From a virus, in IMG/VR virus record IMGVR_UViG_3300032308_001587, positions 1 through 24,325 of that record: a DNA stretch of 24,325 nucleotides; one strand, 5' to 3'. The position numbers were made by a program, and so were the translations under genes. A model generated the notes under the pieces. It was given only the letters and a program-made list of their open reading frames with translations. It was not told the DNA's origin and did no database searches. This document shows, piece after piece, positions 1-4,906 of this stretch; position 1 is the first letter of the stretch, and each line of letters begins with the position of its first letter.

Positions 1-34
1 AATTGCATAGTGTCAAAAGTTTTATTAGTTTTAT

Positions 35-211
35 TCATTTAGATACATACCAATCTGTCCATGCAGGAAACTGCTCAGGGTCACTATCATAGTAGTAACG
101 CTCAATGTTACTATCGCAATTCATGCATAGTGTAAATTGCTCATCTCCAATTTCGGAGATAGCGGAAACAAGAGGCTCATGCCACTTGCATAGTGTGTTT
201 AGTGTAGTCAT
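35..211 (-). CDS. small Cys-containing protein, unknown function
   Basis: A 58-residue reading frame, ATG at 211 to TGA at 35-37. I do not recognise it. It has Cys/His pairs (CKWH at 8-11 and CMNC at 29-32) that could bind one zinc ion, and an acidic, aromatic C-terminus (RYYYDSDPEQ, WTDWYVSK). The start is supported by an upstream AAAGAAAGGT stretch on the minus strand; the same TAAAGAAAGGT leader precedes the divergent gene at 627, so both probably share a translation signal. It faces away from the plus-strand small-gene cluster across a shared regulatory region. The competing plus-strand frame at 105-341 has no such signal. It is probably an early, accessory phage protein, but that is inferred from size and position only. 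Confidence 0.6.
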   Translation of the reverse strand: MTTLNTLCKWHEPLVSAISEIGDEQFTLCMNCDSNIERYYYDSDPEQFPAWTDWYVSK

Positions 212-260
212 TTTGACCTACCTTTCTTTAAGGGATTTCTTTACCCTTGTTTTTCTTTAT

Positions 261-289
261 ACTGTAAGTGTAGCATGGGGGTCTGACAA
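261..289 (-). promoter_or_regulatory. candidate promoter for the 35-211 gene
   Basis: On the minus strand TTGTCA (289-284) is followed after 17 bp by TACAGT (266-261), giving a predicted start near 254 and a leader of about 40 nt. Two CRP-like palindromes lie upstream, centred about 76 and 92 bp from that start. Inferred from sequence only. Confidence 0.4.
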
Positions 290-322
290 ATCGCAACTCC
301 AAAATAGTATCAAAACGGACAT

Positions 323-354
323 TGTGAGGCGTATCACATGAGATACAGGTCACA
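323..354. promoter_or_regulatory. two adjacent CRP/GlxR-like palindromes
   Basis: TGTGA-GGCGTA-TCACA at 323-338 is a perfect TGTGA-N6-TCACA inverted repeat, the consensus core of CRP-family regulators (E. coli CRP; actinobacterial Crp/GlxR). It is followed directly by TGAGA-TACAGG-TCACA at 339-354, an imperfect copy. They lie between the divergent gene sets, so either direction could be controlled. Confidence 0.5.
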
Positions 355-429
355 TTTTTGGGAAAATTATAACAATCTCATAACAATCTTAAAATAATCG
401 GCGTGTTGATTTGACAGGCCCCGAGGCGA

Positions 430-445
430 TGTGGTACATATCACA
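430..445. promoter_or_regulatory. CRP/GlxR-like palindrome upstream of P1
   Basis: TGTGG-TACATA-TCACA, flanked by A and T so that ATGTG/CACAT pair. The centre (437.5) is about 64 bp before the predicted start of promoter P1, the usual place for a class I CRP activator. Confidence 0.5.
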
Positions 446-466
446 TGCGACACGCCGTGTTAGGAC

Positions 467-495
467 TTGACTTTTGGGTCGGTATATGTTAGGAT
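467..495 (+). promoter_or_regulatory. promoter P1 of the small-gene cluster
   Basis: TTGACT (467-472), 17-bp spacer, TAGGAT (490-495), with TGT just before the -10 box. The -10 box starts a 17-nt motif, TAGGATACTCCTATACAA, that recurs at promoter P2 with one change. TAGGA-TAC-TCCTA is itself an inverted repeat covering the -10 region, so a repressor may bind here. Confidence 0.55.
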
Positions 496-528
496 ACTCC
501 TATACAATTAAATAACAGGCTAAGTAAG

Positions 529-544
529 TGTGGTACAAATCACA
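529..544. promoter_or_regulatory. CRP/GlxR-like palindrome upstream of P2
   Basis: TGTGG-TACAAA-TCACA, with GTGTG/CACAC as the outer arms. It is exactly 99 bp downstream of the site at 430 and stands at the same distance from its promoter. Confidence 0.5.
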
Positions 545-565
545 CAGACACAAGGCTAAATAGAG

Positions 566-594
566 TTGAAAATGTCAGCCCTATAGTATAGGAT
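566..594 (+). promoter_or_regulatory. promoter P2 of the small-gene cluster
   Basis: TTGAAA (566-571), 17-bp spacer, TAGGAT (589-594), predicted start near 601, 26 nt before the ATG at 627. Palindrome, -35 and -10 are each exactly 99 bp from their P1 counterparts. TAGTAT-AGG-ATACTA is an inverted repeat across the -10 box. Confidence 0.6.
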
Positions 595-626
595 ACTACT
601 ATACAAACTAAAGAAAGGTGTTCACA

Positions 627-773
627 ATGAATACACTAGAAAGAATTAGACAAGAACAACAAGAACGCTACGCAAAACAGCGTGAGGCTAATCAGGCTAA
701 GATAGAGGCTATGTTCTCAAACAATGTTCGCCCCCTAAATAACTCATACCTACTAACGAAAGAAGAAAACTAA
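627..773 (+). CDS. small charged helical protein, unknown function
   Basis: 48 residues, ATG 627 to TAA 771-773, first of five closely packed small genes. The first 30 residues are rich in Glu, Gln, Arg and Lys (RIRQEQQERYAKQREANQAK) and probably form one long helix or coiled coil. I do not recognise a family. The AAAGAAAGGTG stretch 6-15 nt upstream is the likely ribosome site, and promoter P2 lies just before it. The stop overlaps the next start as TAATG, so translation is probably coupled. Minus-strand frames here lack start signals and are shadows. Confidence 0.65.
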   Translation: MNTLERIRQEQQERYAKQREANQAKIEAMFSNNVRPLNNSYLLTKEEN

Positions 774-940
774 TGACTATCACATACTCAATTTGGCAAG
801 GCTCAAAACTACTAAGCATTGACAACATCGCACATGAGGTCAAGGCTATTGACCACCTCATCGCATCACTCAACGATAGCGAATTAGGCAAGGTCAAAAA
901 GTTCACCGCTAACATTCAAAAGATTGAGGCAGGTAAGTAA
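773..940 (+). CDS. small hypothetical protein
   Basis: 55 residues, ATG 773-775 overlapping the preceding stop, TAA at 938-940. It begins MTITYSIWQGSKL and continues as a probably helical, mixed-charge chain (HLIASLNDSELGKVKKF). The purine-rich AAAGAAGAAAAC before the start could act as a ribosome site. No family recognised. Its place in a tightly coupled run of tiny genes is typical of early phage regions, which often encode host-takeover or regulatory proteins; that role is only a guess here. Confidence 0.6.
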   Translation: MTITYSIWQGSKLLSIDNIAHEVKAIDHLIASLNDSELGKVKKFTANIQKIEAGK

Positions 941-1054
941 ATGAATCCATTCACTATGTTCATTGACTGGATTGAGGACTATCCAGAAGCAGGTATGATT
1001 TGCGCTATTGCAACAGTTATTGCTTGCACTATCGCAGGAATTGTTTGGGGGTGA
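941..1054 (+). CDS. 37-residue single-span membrane protein
   Basis: ATG at 941 directly follows the preceding TAA; stop TGA at 1052-1054. Residues 1-17 are polar and acidic (FIDWIEDYPEAG) and about 18-36 form a hydrophobic stretch (MICAIATVIACTIAGIVW) long enough for one membrane span. It is probably a small inner-membrane protein. GAGGCAGGTAAG upstream could serve as a ribosome site. Function unknown; size and topology fit small phage membrane effectors, but no motif shows this. Confidence 0.6.
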   Translation: MNPFTMFIDWIEDYPEAGMICAIATVIACTIAGIVWG

Positions 1055-1058
1055 ATAA

Positions 1059-1220
1059 ATGAAAACCAATTTTGAGATTACACAAGAGATTAACACTCTT
1101 GCTAAGAAACACTATGGTGAGCAAGACCTTGCCTATGTATGGGGTTGCGCTCAAGCGTTGCTTTCAGTAAGTCAATTAGATTTGATTCTAGGAATACTAA
1201 AAGAAAAGGAAACTAACTAA
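1059..1220 (+). CDS. small hypothetical protein
   Basis: 53 residues, ATG 1059 to TAA 1218-1220. GGGGGTG 6-12 nt upstream is a good ribosome site and lies over the end of the previous gene. The chain looks helical (EITQEINTLAKKHYG, then SQLDLILGILKEKE). No family recognised. The stop overlaps the next start as TAATG. Fourth of the five coupled small genes. Confidence 0.6.
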   Translation: MKTNFEITQEINTLAKKHYGEQDLAYVWGCAQALLSVSQLDLILGILKEKETN

Positions 1221-1318
1221 TGAACGCTATGTACGCACACACCTGCGAGTTTTGCGGGGATACAGGTATTATTATTTTTGATGAGGGTAGTACACGCATA
1301 GACCCTTGCAAATGTTAG
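1220..1318 (+). CDS. 32-residue zinc-ribbon-like protein
   Basis: ATG 1220 to TAG 1316-1318. It carries CEFCGDTG (9-16) and CKC (30-32), giving a CxxC...CxC pattern with the CxxCxGxG flavour of DnaJ-type zinc knuckles, so it very likely binds zinc. AAAAGGAAAC upstream is a plausible ribosome site. It ends the small-gene run. A 13-nt direct repeat (GAGGGTAGTACAC) has one copy inside the gene (1283-1295) and one that starts in its stop codon (1318-1330). Confidence 0.6.
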   Translation: MNAMYAHTCEFCGDTGIIIFDEGSTRIDPCKC

Positions 1319-1370
1319 AGGGTAGTACACCTAATTAAAAAGGTGGCACTAGATCTAATTAAAAAGGTGG
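1283..1370. repeat. two pairs of short direct repeats
   Basis: GAGGGTAGTACAC occurs at 1283-1295 and 1318-1330, 35 bp apart. CTAATTAAAAAGGTGG occurs at 1331-1346 and 1355-1370, 24 bp apart. Both are exact. They cover the end of the small-gene cluster and the space before the terminator. No regular array follows, so this is not a CRISPR. Confidence 0.7.
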
Positions 1371-1401
1371 GCATACACACAGTGTGCTCACTATTTTTTT
1401 T
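1371..1401 (+). terminator. candidate terminator of the small-gene cluster
   Basis: GCATACACACAGTGTGC can fold as GCA(TA)CAC / GTGTGC with a short loop and is followed after a few bases by eight T residues (1394-1401). The bulge makes it weaker than a textbook terminator. CACAC-A-GTGTG (1376-1386) is also a small palindrome. Confidence 0.45.
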
Positions 1402-1419
1402 GTATTTATTTTCTATATA

Positions 1420-1434
1420 TGTGTATCATACACA
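1420..1434. promoter_or_regulatory. 15-bp perfect palindrome
   Basis: TGTGTAT-C-ATACACA is perfectly symmetric. The centre is too tight for a full RNA hairpin, so a dimeric DNA-binding protein is a more likely reader. It lies 63 bp upstream of the 1497 gene. Confidence 0.35.
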
Positions 1435-1445
1435 GCTACAAAATA

Positions 1446-1499
1446 TTCAGATTTTGGGGGATCTGAATTTGTAATATTTTATGATATAATCAACATATG
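1446..1499 (+). promoter_or_regulatory. hairpin plus leaderless promoter of the 1497 gene
   Basis: TTCAGAT (1446-1452) and ATCTGAA (1461-1467) form a perfect 7-bp inverted repeat with an 8-base loop. It is followed by TGA-TATAAT (1485-1490). Only 6 nt separate TATAAT from the ATG at 1497, so transcription should start at or next to the A of the start codon. Confidence 0.5.
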
Positions 1500-1592
1500 G
1501 AAGACCTAACAATTGTAGAGATCTCAGAGCCAACCGTATGCTGCGATGCATGCGTATGCACTGAGCCACACAGCTCAACTCCTAAAGAATAA
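1497..1592 (+). CDS. 31-residue Cys-rich protein
   Basis: ATG 1497 to TAA 1590-1592. It has a cluster CCDACVC (residues 15-21) and one His (25), so it may bind a metal. No Shine-Dalgarno site is present; the start is chosen because TATAAT ends 6 nt upstream, the spacing seen at several other genes here, which implies a leaderless mRNA. No family recognised. Its small size leaves doubt that it is real, but the promoter geometry argues for it. Confidence 0.45.
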   Translation: MEDLTIVEISEPTVCCDACVCTEPHSSTPKE

Positions 1593-1661
1593 TACTAATC
1601 AATAATAGTATAAATATGCTTAACATGAGCAGATTTGTCGTATCGCAAAGATAGAAAAATT

Positions 1662-1681
1662 TTCAGATTTTGGGGTATAAT
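1662..1681 (+). promoter_or_regulatory. leaderless promoter of the sulfotransferase-like gene
   Basis: TATAAT at 1676-1681 ends 6 nt before the ATG at 1688. It is preceded directly by TTCAGATTTTGGGG, an exact 14-nt copy of the sequence at 1446-1459. No TG dinucleotide extends this -10 box, so the repeat may supply the recognition. Confidence 0.5.
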
Positions 1682-1687
1682 GATATT

Positions 1688-2305
1688 ATGAAAATTTACG
1701 TAGATGGACTAGAAAGATCAGGCAATACATTTTTAGCTGGAGCAATAGGATATACACTTGGCCTCAAGGTTGTTCCACTTTGGTCACACAAGATAGAAAC
1801 TTTAGAAAATCGTGATAAAGATTATCCGTTTATAGTTCCAGTAAGAGATGCACTTCCTTCTCTGGTATCTGGAAAAATATATAAGGATTACGCAATAGCA
1901 AATGGTTTGAATAAGCACAACAATGGCCTATACGCTGATGTAGAAGTCGTTTTGCAGCGGTACAAGGATTATATAGAATACCTAATAGACAATGAAGATC
2001 TATTTATAGCTCCATTTAACGAATTTACAAAAAATCATAATGCTGTTATTACTGCTATTGCAATAGAGTACGACCTAGACATACATCAAAGATATACTGA
2101 TCAAGAAATTATTGATTTAATTGGTGAAAAACCAGAGCTTGCAAATCCATACCTAAGCAATTTTCCAAAAGAGGCTGTTCCAGAAAAGCAAGGTGTGGAA
2201 GAAATGTTTTTGTCTGAGCATAAAGAATCTATTGACTCTATTCAAGCAAACATAGACAAGCTATACGAACGATACGACAAAAAAGATAAGTCATGGCCAT
2301 ATTAG
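1688..2305 (+). CDS. sulfotransferase-like P-loop protein
   Basis: 205 residues. The N-terminus (YVDGLERSGNTFLAGAIGY, residues 4-22) looks like the PAPS-binding loop of sulfotransferases (R-S-G-T/N-T-F/W-L), with Asn where a Walker A kinase would have Lys. The rest is a mixed alpha/beta chain ending in a charged helix (DKLYERYDKKDKSW). A sulfotransferase would move sulfate from PAPS to a sugar or protein hydroxyl; I cannot see a substrate site or confirm the 3'-phosphate motif. An upstream TTG (1670) keeps the frame open, but that would put the start before the TATAAT; the ATG at 1688, 6 nt after it, is preferred and implies a leaderless mRNA. It overlaps the next gene by 13 nt. Confidence 0.6.
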   Translation: MKIYVDGLERSGNTFLAGAIGYTLGLKVVPLWSHKIETLENRDKDYPFIVPVRDALPSLVSGKIYKDYAIANGLNKHNNGLYADVEVVLQRYKDYIEYLIDNEDLFIAPFNEFTKNHNAVITAIAIEYDLDIHQRYTDQEIIDLIGEKPELANPYLSNFPKEAVPEKQGVEEMFLSEHKESIDSIQANIDKLYERYDKKDKSWPY

Positions 2306-2466
2306 AAAATCTTGAAGCATCAATTAGTTTTGAGGATGACAACTTGCAAACAAAAATTTTTTCAGAAACGGTATGTCAAAATTGCTCTGAAAAAGAATCT
2401 ACCCATATGCCTAATACAGACAATATGGGCAGAAACAAATTTTGGGAAGATCAGCCTTCTACGTGA
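2293..2466 (+). CDS. small CxxC protein
   Basis: 57 residues, ATG 2293 inside the end of the preceding gene, TGA 2464-2466. It is acidic, with CQNC at about 28-31 and a His further on. No clear Shine-Dalgarno site is seen; translation may be coupled through the 13-nt overlap. It converges with the minus-strand operon and overlaps its last gene by 16 nt. No family recognised. Confidence 0.5.
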   Translation: MAILENLEASISFEDDNLQTKIFSETVCQNCSEKESTHMPNTDNMGRNKFWEDQPST

Positions 2467-2642
2467 GAAAGTTCCCAGTCATTAAAGTTAATAATAGCTT
2501 TTCCAAGCTGATATGCTTCTTCTTGATCTAGAGCATCTACAACTACCAAAACAGAGTTGTTATATTCTCCAGTTGAAAAGCTTGTCTCTAGCTGTGTAGT
2601 TTCTACTGCTGTTTCAAGGGGCTTGTAATAGTATTTAGGCAA
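2451..2642 (-). CDS. small hypothetical protein, TTG start
   Basis: 63 residues, TTG at 2642, stop at 2451-2453. It starts MPKYYYKPLETAVE and has a central hydrophobic strand (SVLVVVDAL) followed by a likely helix (EEAYQLGKAIINF), a beta-alpha pattern as in small alpha/beta domains. AAGGAG on the minus strand, 11-16 nt upstream and inside the end of the previous gene, supports the TTG start. Fourth and last gene of the minus operon, overlapping the third by 8 nt. Function unknown. Confidence 0.55.
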   Translation of the reverse strand: MPKYYYKPLETAVETTQLETSFSTGEYNNSVLVVVDALDQEEAYQLGKAIINFNDWELSHVEG

Positions 2643-2820
2643 TTAGGTTTTTCTCCTTCATCTTGACGTATAAGTTACCCATCATAAAGACGAGTGACTG
2701 TTGGCTTTGATCAATTGACTTCTCAATATCTTCATCAGCCATTCCATTGTTCTTGCAAATAGCACGATTGTCTGCGTTTAAACTTTCAACCATAAATGCT
2801 ACTATTTCTTGATCATTCAT
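2635..2820 (-). CDS. small hypothetical protein
   Basis: 61 residues, ATG 2820 to TAA 2635-2637, third gene of the minus operon, 6 nt after the zinc-ribbon gene. It is helical and mixed-charge (NDQEIVAFMVESLNADNR; then SQQSLVFMMGNLYVKMKEK). No catalytic motif. Coupled to both neighbours by close spacing or overlap. No family recognised. Confidence 0.6.
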   Translation of the reverse strand: MNDQEIVAFMVESLNADNRAICKNNGMADEDIEKSIDQSQQSLVFMMGNLYVKMKEKNLIA

Positions 2821-2826
2821 ATTGTA

Positions 2827-3024
2827 TCACCATTTCTTTATCGGACACTCGGCGTTTGCCAAGGTAGTTTTTAACTTCATAAAACAACCACACTTTCTGC
2901 AAGTTTGAGTTCTCTTACGAAAGAATTCACATGTACTGCATATTGCCAAACGGTATTCTGCAACTTCTTCTGGACTTCTTGGAGATCCATTAATAAGGTC
3001 CCAAGGCTTCACATCATCAGACAT
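2827..3024 (-). CDS. zinc-ribbon protein (DUF6171-like)
   Basis: 65 residues starting MSDDVKPWDL at 3024. It has four Cys in two pairs, CSTC (29-32) and CRKC (42-45), followed by GCFM..K, and ends in ECPIKKW. This matches the small one-domain zinc ribbons common in phages and Firmicutes that end in CP-x-x-KW (DUF6171-like; recognised from memory of the pattern). Such proteins are structural zinc domains of unknown role. The frame is open up to 3063, but GGAGAT just upstream of 3024 decides the start. It overlaps the stop of the gene before it by 8 nt. Confidence 0.65.
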   Translation of the reverse strand: MSDDVKPWDLINGSPRSPEEVAEYRLAICSTCEFFRKRTQTCRKCGCFMKLKTTLANAECPIKKW

Positions 3025-3628
3025 TGCTAATCTCCAATTTTGACGGTATACCAATGATATCACAAAAAACTGTAGTCCACAACTGATGAGACATAGTAGG
3101 ACGTATAGTAGCTGACATACCTGGTATATCCATTACGTACTTATATCCTTTGCCATGCTTAGATTCTTTTCTTGACCAATGCTCAAAACCATAATCTAAT
3201 TTTGATGCTTCAAAGACAAATAGATGATATATCTTGATCTCATTTTTTGACGGGATATGAGACCAATCCTGGTCTGCTTTGGCTAAACACACATAGTAAT
3301 CAGCATGTGTAGAAGAAACACTTTCTACCATCTTTTCCAATGTCTCGTGTTTGCCAAGCCTAGACCCAGATATAACCAATGTGCCCCTTTCTGGATCATA
3401 TCTTCCTGACTTCACACTTATACTATGGCCAGTATCTAAAGTCATGTCTATACTGACGCTATGGCTTCTATCAGGCTTCCAGTCATTTGTCATACCGTTT
3501 TCATTTAGCACATCAGAGACAAGCTCTTCTAAATATTCGCTTGTACAAGGTAAGCGATATACAGAATGATGGATTGCTAATTTTGATAGCAAACCACCAA
3601 TGAGAGTATTTTTAATTTCATCAAGCAT
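3017..3628 (-). CDS. possible PD-(D/E)XK nuclease-like protein
   Basis: 203 residues, first gene of a four-gene minus operon. The centre, SVSIDMTLDTGHSISVKSG (57-75), followed by a strand and a loop (GTLVISGSRLG), resembles the core of type II restriction-type endonucleases: candidate residues are E34/E35, D61 and K73. Ser replaces the usual acidic residue of the D/E-x-K motif, so activity is uncertain. Later strands (ADYYVCLAKA, IYHLFVFEA) fit the beta-sheet of that fold. As a phage gene it could cut host or rival DNA. Function is inferred from pattern only. The ATG at 3628 follows TACAAT by 8 nt, again a leaderless arrangement. Confidence 0.4.
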   Translation of the reverse strand: MLDEIKNTLIGGLLSKLAIHHSVYRLPCTSEYLEELVSDVLNENGMTNDWKPDRSHSVSIDMTLDTGHSISVKSGRYDPERGTLVISGSRLGKHETLEKMVESVSSTHADYYVCLAKADQDWSHIPSKNEIKIYHLFVFEASKLDYGFEHWSRKESKHGKGYKYVMDIPGMSATIRPTMSHQLWTTVFCDIIGIPSKLEISNV

Positions 3629-3636
3629 AGAGTTCC

Positions 3637-3645
3637 ATTGTATCA
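3637..3645 (-). promoter_or_regulatory. extended -10 promoter of the minus operon
   Basis: On the minus strand TGA-TACAAT (3645-3637) ends 8 nt before the ATG at 3628. No Shine-Dalgarno site lies between, so the first gene of the operon is probably leaderless while the following genes have their own ribosome sites. Confidence 0.5.
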
Positions 3646-3797
3646 GACATGCTTGGATGGTGTCAATCCAGATGTGTCTGTGTAATGGTTTGATATCTCT
3701 ATTTCGGCGACGACTTTAAAGCAATTCATTTACTGGCGATAATTAAAGGCAGCACTTTGATTTTTTGTATCTACCCGCCGAACTTTATCTTAAATAA

Positions 3798-3815
3798 TGA
3801 TATAATAATACAACT
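3798..3815 (+). promoter_or_regulatory. extended -10 promoter of the holin-like gene
   Basis: TGA-TATAAT (3798-3806) lies 9 nt before the ATG at 3816. No -35 match at 17 bp and no ribosome site, so a leaderless or nearly leaderless transcript is expected. Confidence 0.5.
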
Positions 3816-4082
3816 ATGACAATTCAAGACTGGGCTTCATTAATTGTAGCAATTCTCACAATTGTCTCATCTATAGCTTTTGCAATCAAGTGGCTTGTTA
3901 AACACTACCTAAGCGAACTTAAGCCCAACGGAGGCTCAAGCGTCAAGGATCAAATTAATAGACTTGAAAGTGCTTTAGAGGATCAAAGAATAGATTCTCT
4001 TGAATCTAGAAATCGTCAAGAGTCTAAACTTGATGAGATGTATAGAATTTTAATTGATCATATTGCTAAGACTAACAAGTAA
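3816..4082 (+). CDS. holin-like membrane protein (DUF2746-like)
   Basis: 88 residues. Residues 7-28 (ASLIVAILTIVSSIAFAIKWLV) form one membrane span near the N-terminus, followed by LKPNGGSSVKDQINRLE and a charged coiled-coil tail rich in Glu, Arg and Lys. A single N-terminal span, the PNGGSS-x-x-D turn and a coiled coil match DUF2746-type proteins of actinobacteriophages, often annotated as putative holins that open the membrane for the lysin. The lysozyme candidate is about 10 kb away, so there is no lysis cassette here. A scaffold-type membrane protein is the alternative. The gene stands alone between divergent and intergenic regions. Confidence 0.6.
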   Translation: MTIQDWASLIVAILTIVSSIAFAIKWLVKHYLSELKPNGGSSVKDQINRLESALEDQRIDSLESRNRQESKLDEMYRILIDHIAKTNK

Positions 4083-4338
4083 CCTAATTTTCCTATTTTC
4101 CTTTATATAAAATATATAAACTATCTTTTAAAAACCTTGTTTAGATATACTTCTTTTCTTTATATATTTTAAGTATAGCATAAGGTTATTTCTACTAATG
4201 TGTATAAAATGGACATTTGGTATATCAGTAATTATAACTTTTTGATAACAATTCCAAATACCCTGGCCTTATAAAATTTTTATGTCTGAAATGTCCAAAT
4301 TGTATATACTTAAATAAATAATGTTATACTTTAAGCCT
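4083..4338. other. AT-rich intergenic region with a distant dyad
   Basis: No convincing gene in the 327 bp between 4082 and 4410. This part is very AT-rich. TGGACATTT (4210-4218) and AAATGTCCA (4289-4297) form an exact 9-bp inverted repeat 70 bp apart, possibly paired operator half-sites. It ends with the TATACT promoter at 4325. Confidence 0.4.
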
Positions 4339-4384
4339 GCTAGTACTCAGATTCTAACCCACCCCACTGCGTCTGAGTACTAGC
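4322..4384 (+). promoter_or_regulatory. TGTTATACTT promoter followed by a 13-bp stem-loop
   Basis: TGT-TATACT (4322-4330) is an extended -10 box with a predicted start near 4337. From 4339 to 4384 lies a perfect 13-bp stem (GCTAGTACTCAGA / TCTGAGTACTAGC) with a 20-base C-rich loop, so the mRNA would begin with this hairpin. CTTTATTTAA follows, too poor in T for a clear terminator. The same promoter-plus-hairpin layout is seen at the lysozyme and nrdJ genes. Confidence 0.55.
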
Positions 4385-4393
4385 TTTATTTAA

Positions 4394-4409
4394 TGGTATA
4401 ATCAGTTAC
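4394..4409 (+). promoter_or_regulatory. leaderless promoter of the BppU-like gene
   Basis: TGG-TATAAT (4394-4402) ends 7 nt before the ATG at 4410. With the TATACT promoter at 4322, this gene may have both a leadered and a leaderless transcript. Confidence 0.5.
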
Positions 4410-4811
4410 ATGTGTACCCCAGCAATAGAAAAATTAGGAGCAACTCCAGCTCACATCCAGTGGACCATTGTTCGTGGAGATTCGTCAAGCCTAGCAGTTC
4501 AATTTCTTGAAGATGATGAAGCCACTGGCTGGGATATAGAGGATTGGGACTTTGCAGCAACGGCCTATGAAGTGTCTGGTGATTTTCTTGATGAGTTAAC
4601 AGTTACAGTTTCTGGTCATACAGCAACAATTTTTGCATCAGCAGATCTAACAAAAAACTGGGGAACAAAATATACTTCAATAGTTTCTGAACTTCCATTT
4701 GACCTACAGGCAACAATACCTGCTGGAGAAGATGATATAGAGCCAACTGTTTGGACTCCAGTACTTGGAACAATTTGTGTTCTAGGTGACATAACTCCTG
4801 GAGGTTTATAA
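4410..4811 (+). CDS. BppU-like phage structural protein (copy 1)
   Basis: 133 residues. It has the pattern of the N-terminal domain of phage baseplate/receptor-binding proteins: W-x-I-V-R-G-D-S near residues 18-25, a D-D-x(5-6)-W-x-I stretch, then a chain of beta strands ending VWTPVLGTICVLGDIT. The gene at 14729 has the same skeleton (W-x-F-V-K-G-D-T ... DD ... I-x-DW ... VWT-x4-G-x-x-x-VL-x-D-x-T), so the two are paralogues. It probably forms an Ig-like beta-sandwich at the base of a fibre. Its stop overlaps the start of the next gene (TAATG). Assignment rests on pattern, not on a search. Confidence 0.55.
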   Translation: MCTPAIEKLGATPAHIQWTIVRGDSSSLAVQFLEDDEATGWDIEDWDFAATAYEVSGDFLDELTVTVSGHTATIFASADLTKNWGTKYTSIVSELPFDLQATIPAGEDDIEPTVWTPVLGTICVLGDITPGGL

Positions 4812-4897
4812 TGCCTGTCGTTAAAGTTGAGGTATCTCAAGTAAACCTTCCACCAGTTATTAAAATTGGAAAAAAGGTTTTTAAGGTAAAGAAATAG
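4811..4897 (+). CDS. 28-residue basic protein
   Basis: ATG 4811 overlaps the preceding stop; TAG at 4895-4897. GGAGGT at 4800-4805 is an ideal ribosome site at 5-6 nt, the best in this region, which argues that this very short gene is translated. The product is basic and hydrophobic (VKVEVSQVNLPPVIKIGKK) and would form one or two beta strands. It has the same position relative to the BppU-like gene as the 74-residue gene at 15142. Perhaps a fibre adaptor; function unknown. Confidence 0.55.
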   Translation: MPVVKVEVSQVNLPPVIKIGKKVFKVKK

Positions 4898-4906
4898 ATT
4901 CAGTTC

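Noticed and set aside
105-341. Plus-strand 78-residue frame
   Set aside because: No ribosome site, odd composition, crosses promoter sequence, and conflicts with the better-supported minus-strand gene at 35-211.
709-1096. Two minus-strand frames opposite the micro-gene cluster
   Set aside because: They lie opposite five coupled plus-strand genes with start signals and have no ribosome sites of their own.
1331-1370. Possible CRISPR-like repeats
   Set aside because: Only two 16-bp copies with an 8-bp gap; no array.
4339-4384. tRNA or tRNA-like gene
   Set aside because: A single long stem-loop with a C-rich loop; no cloverleaf arms or CCA end can be drawn.
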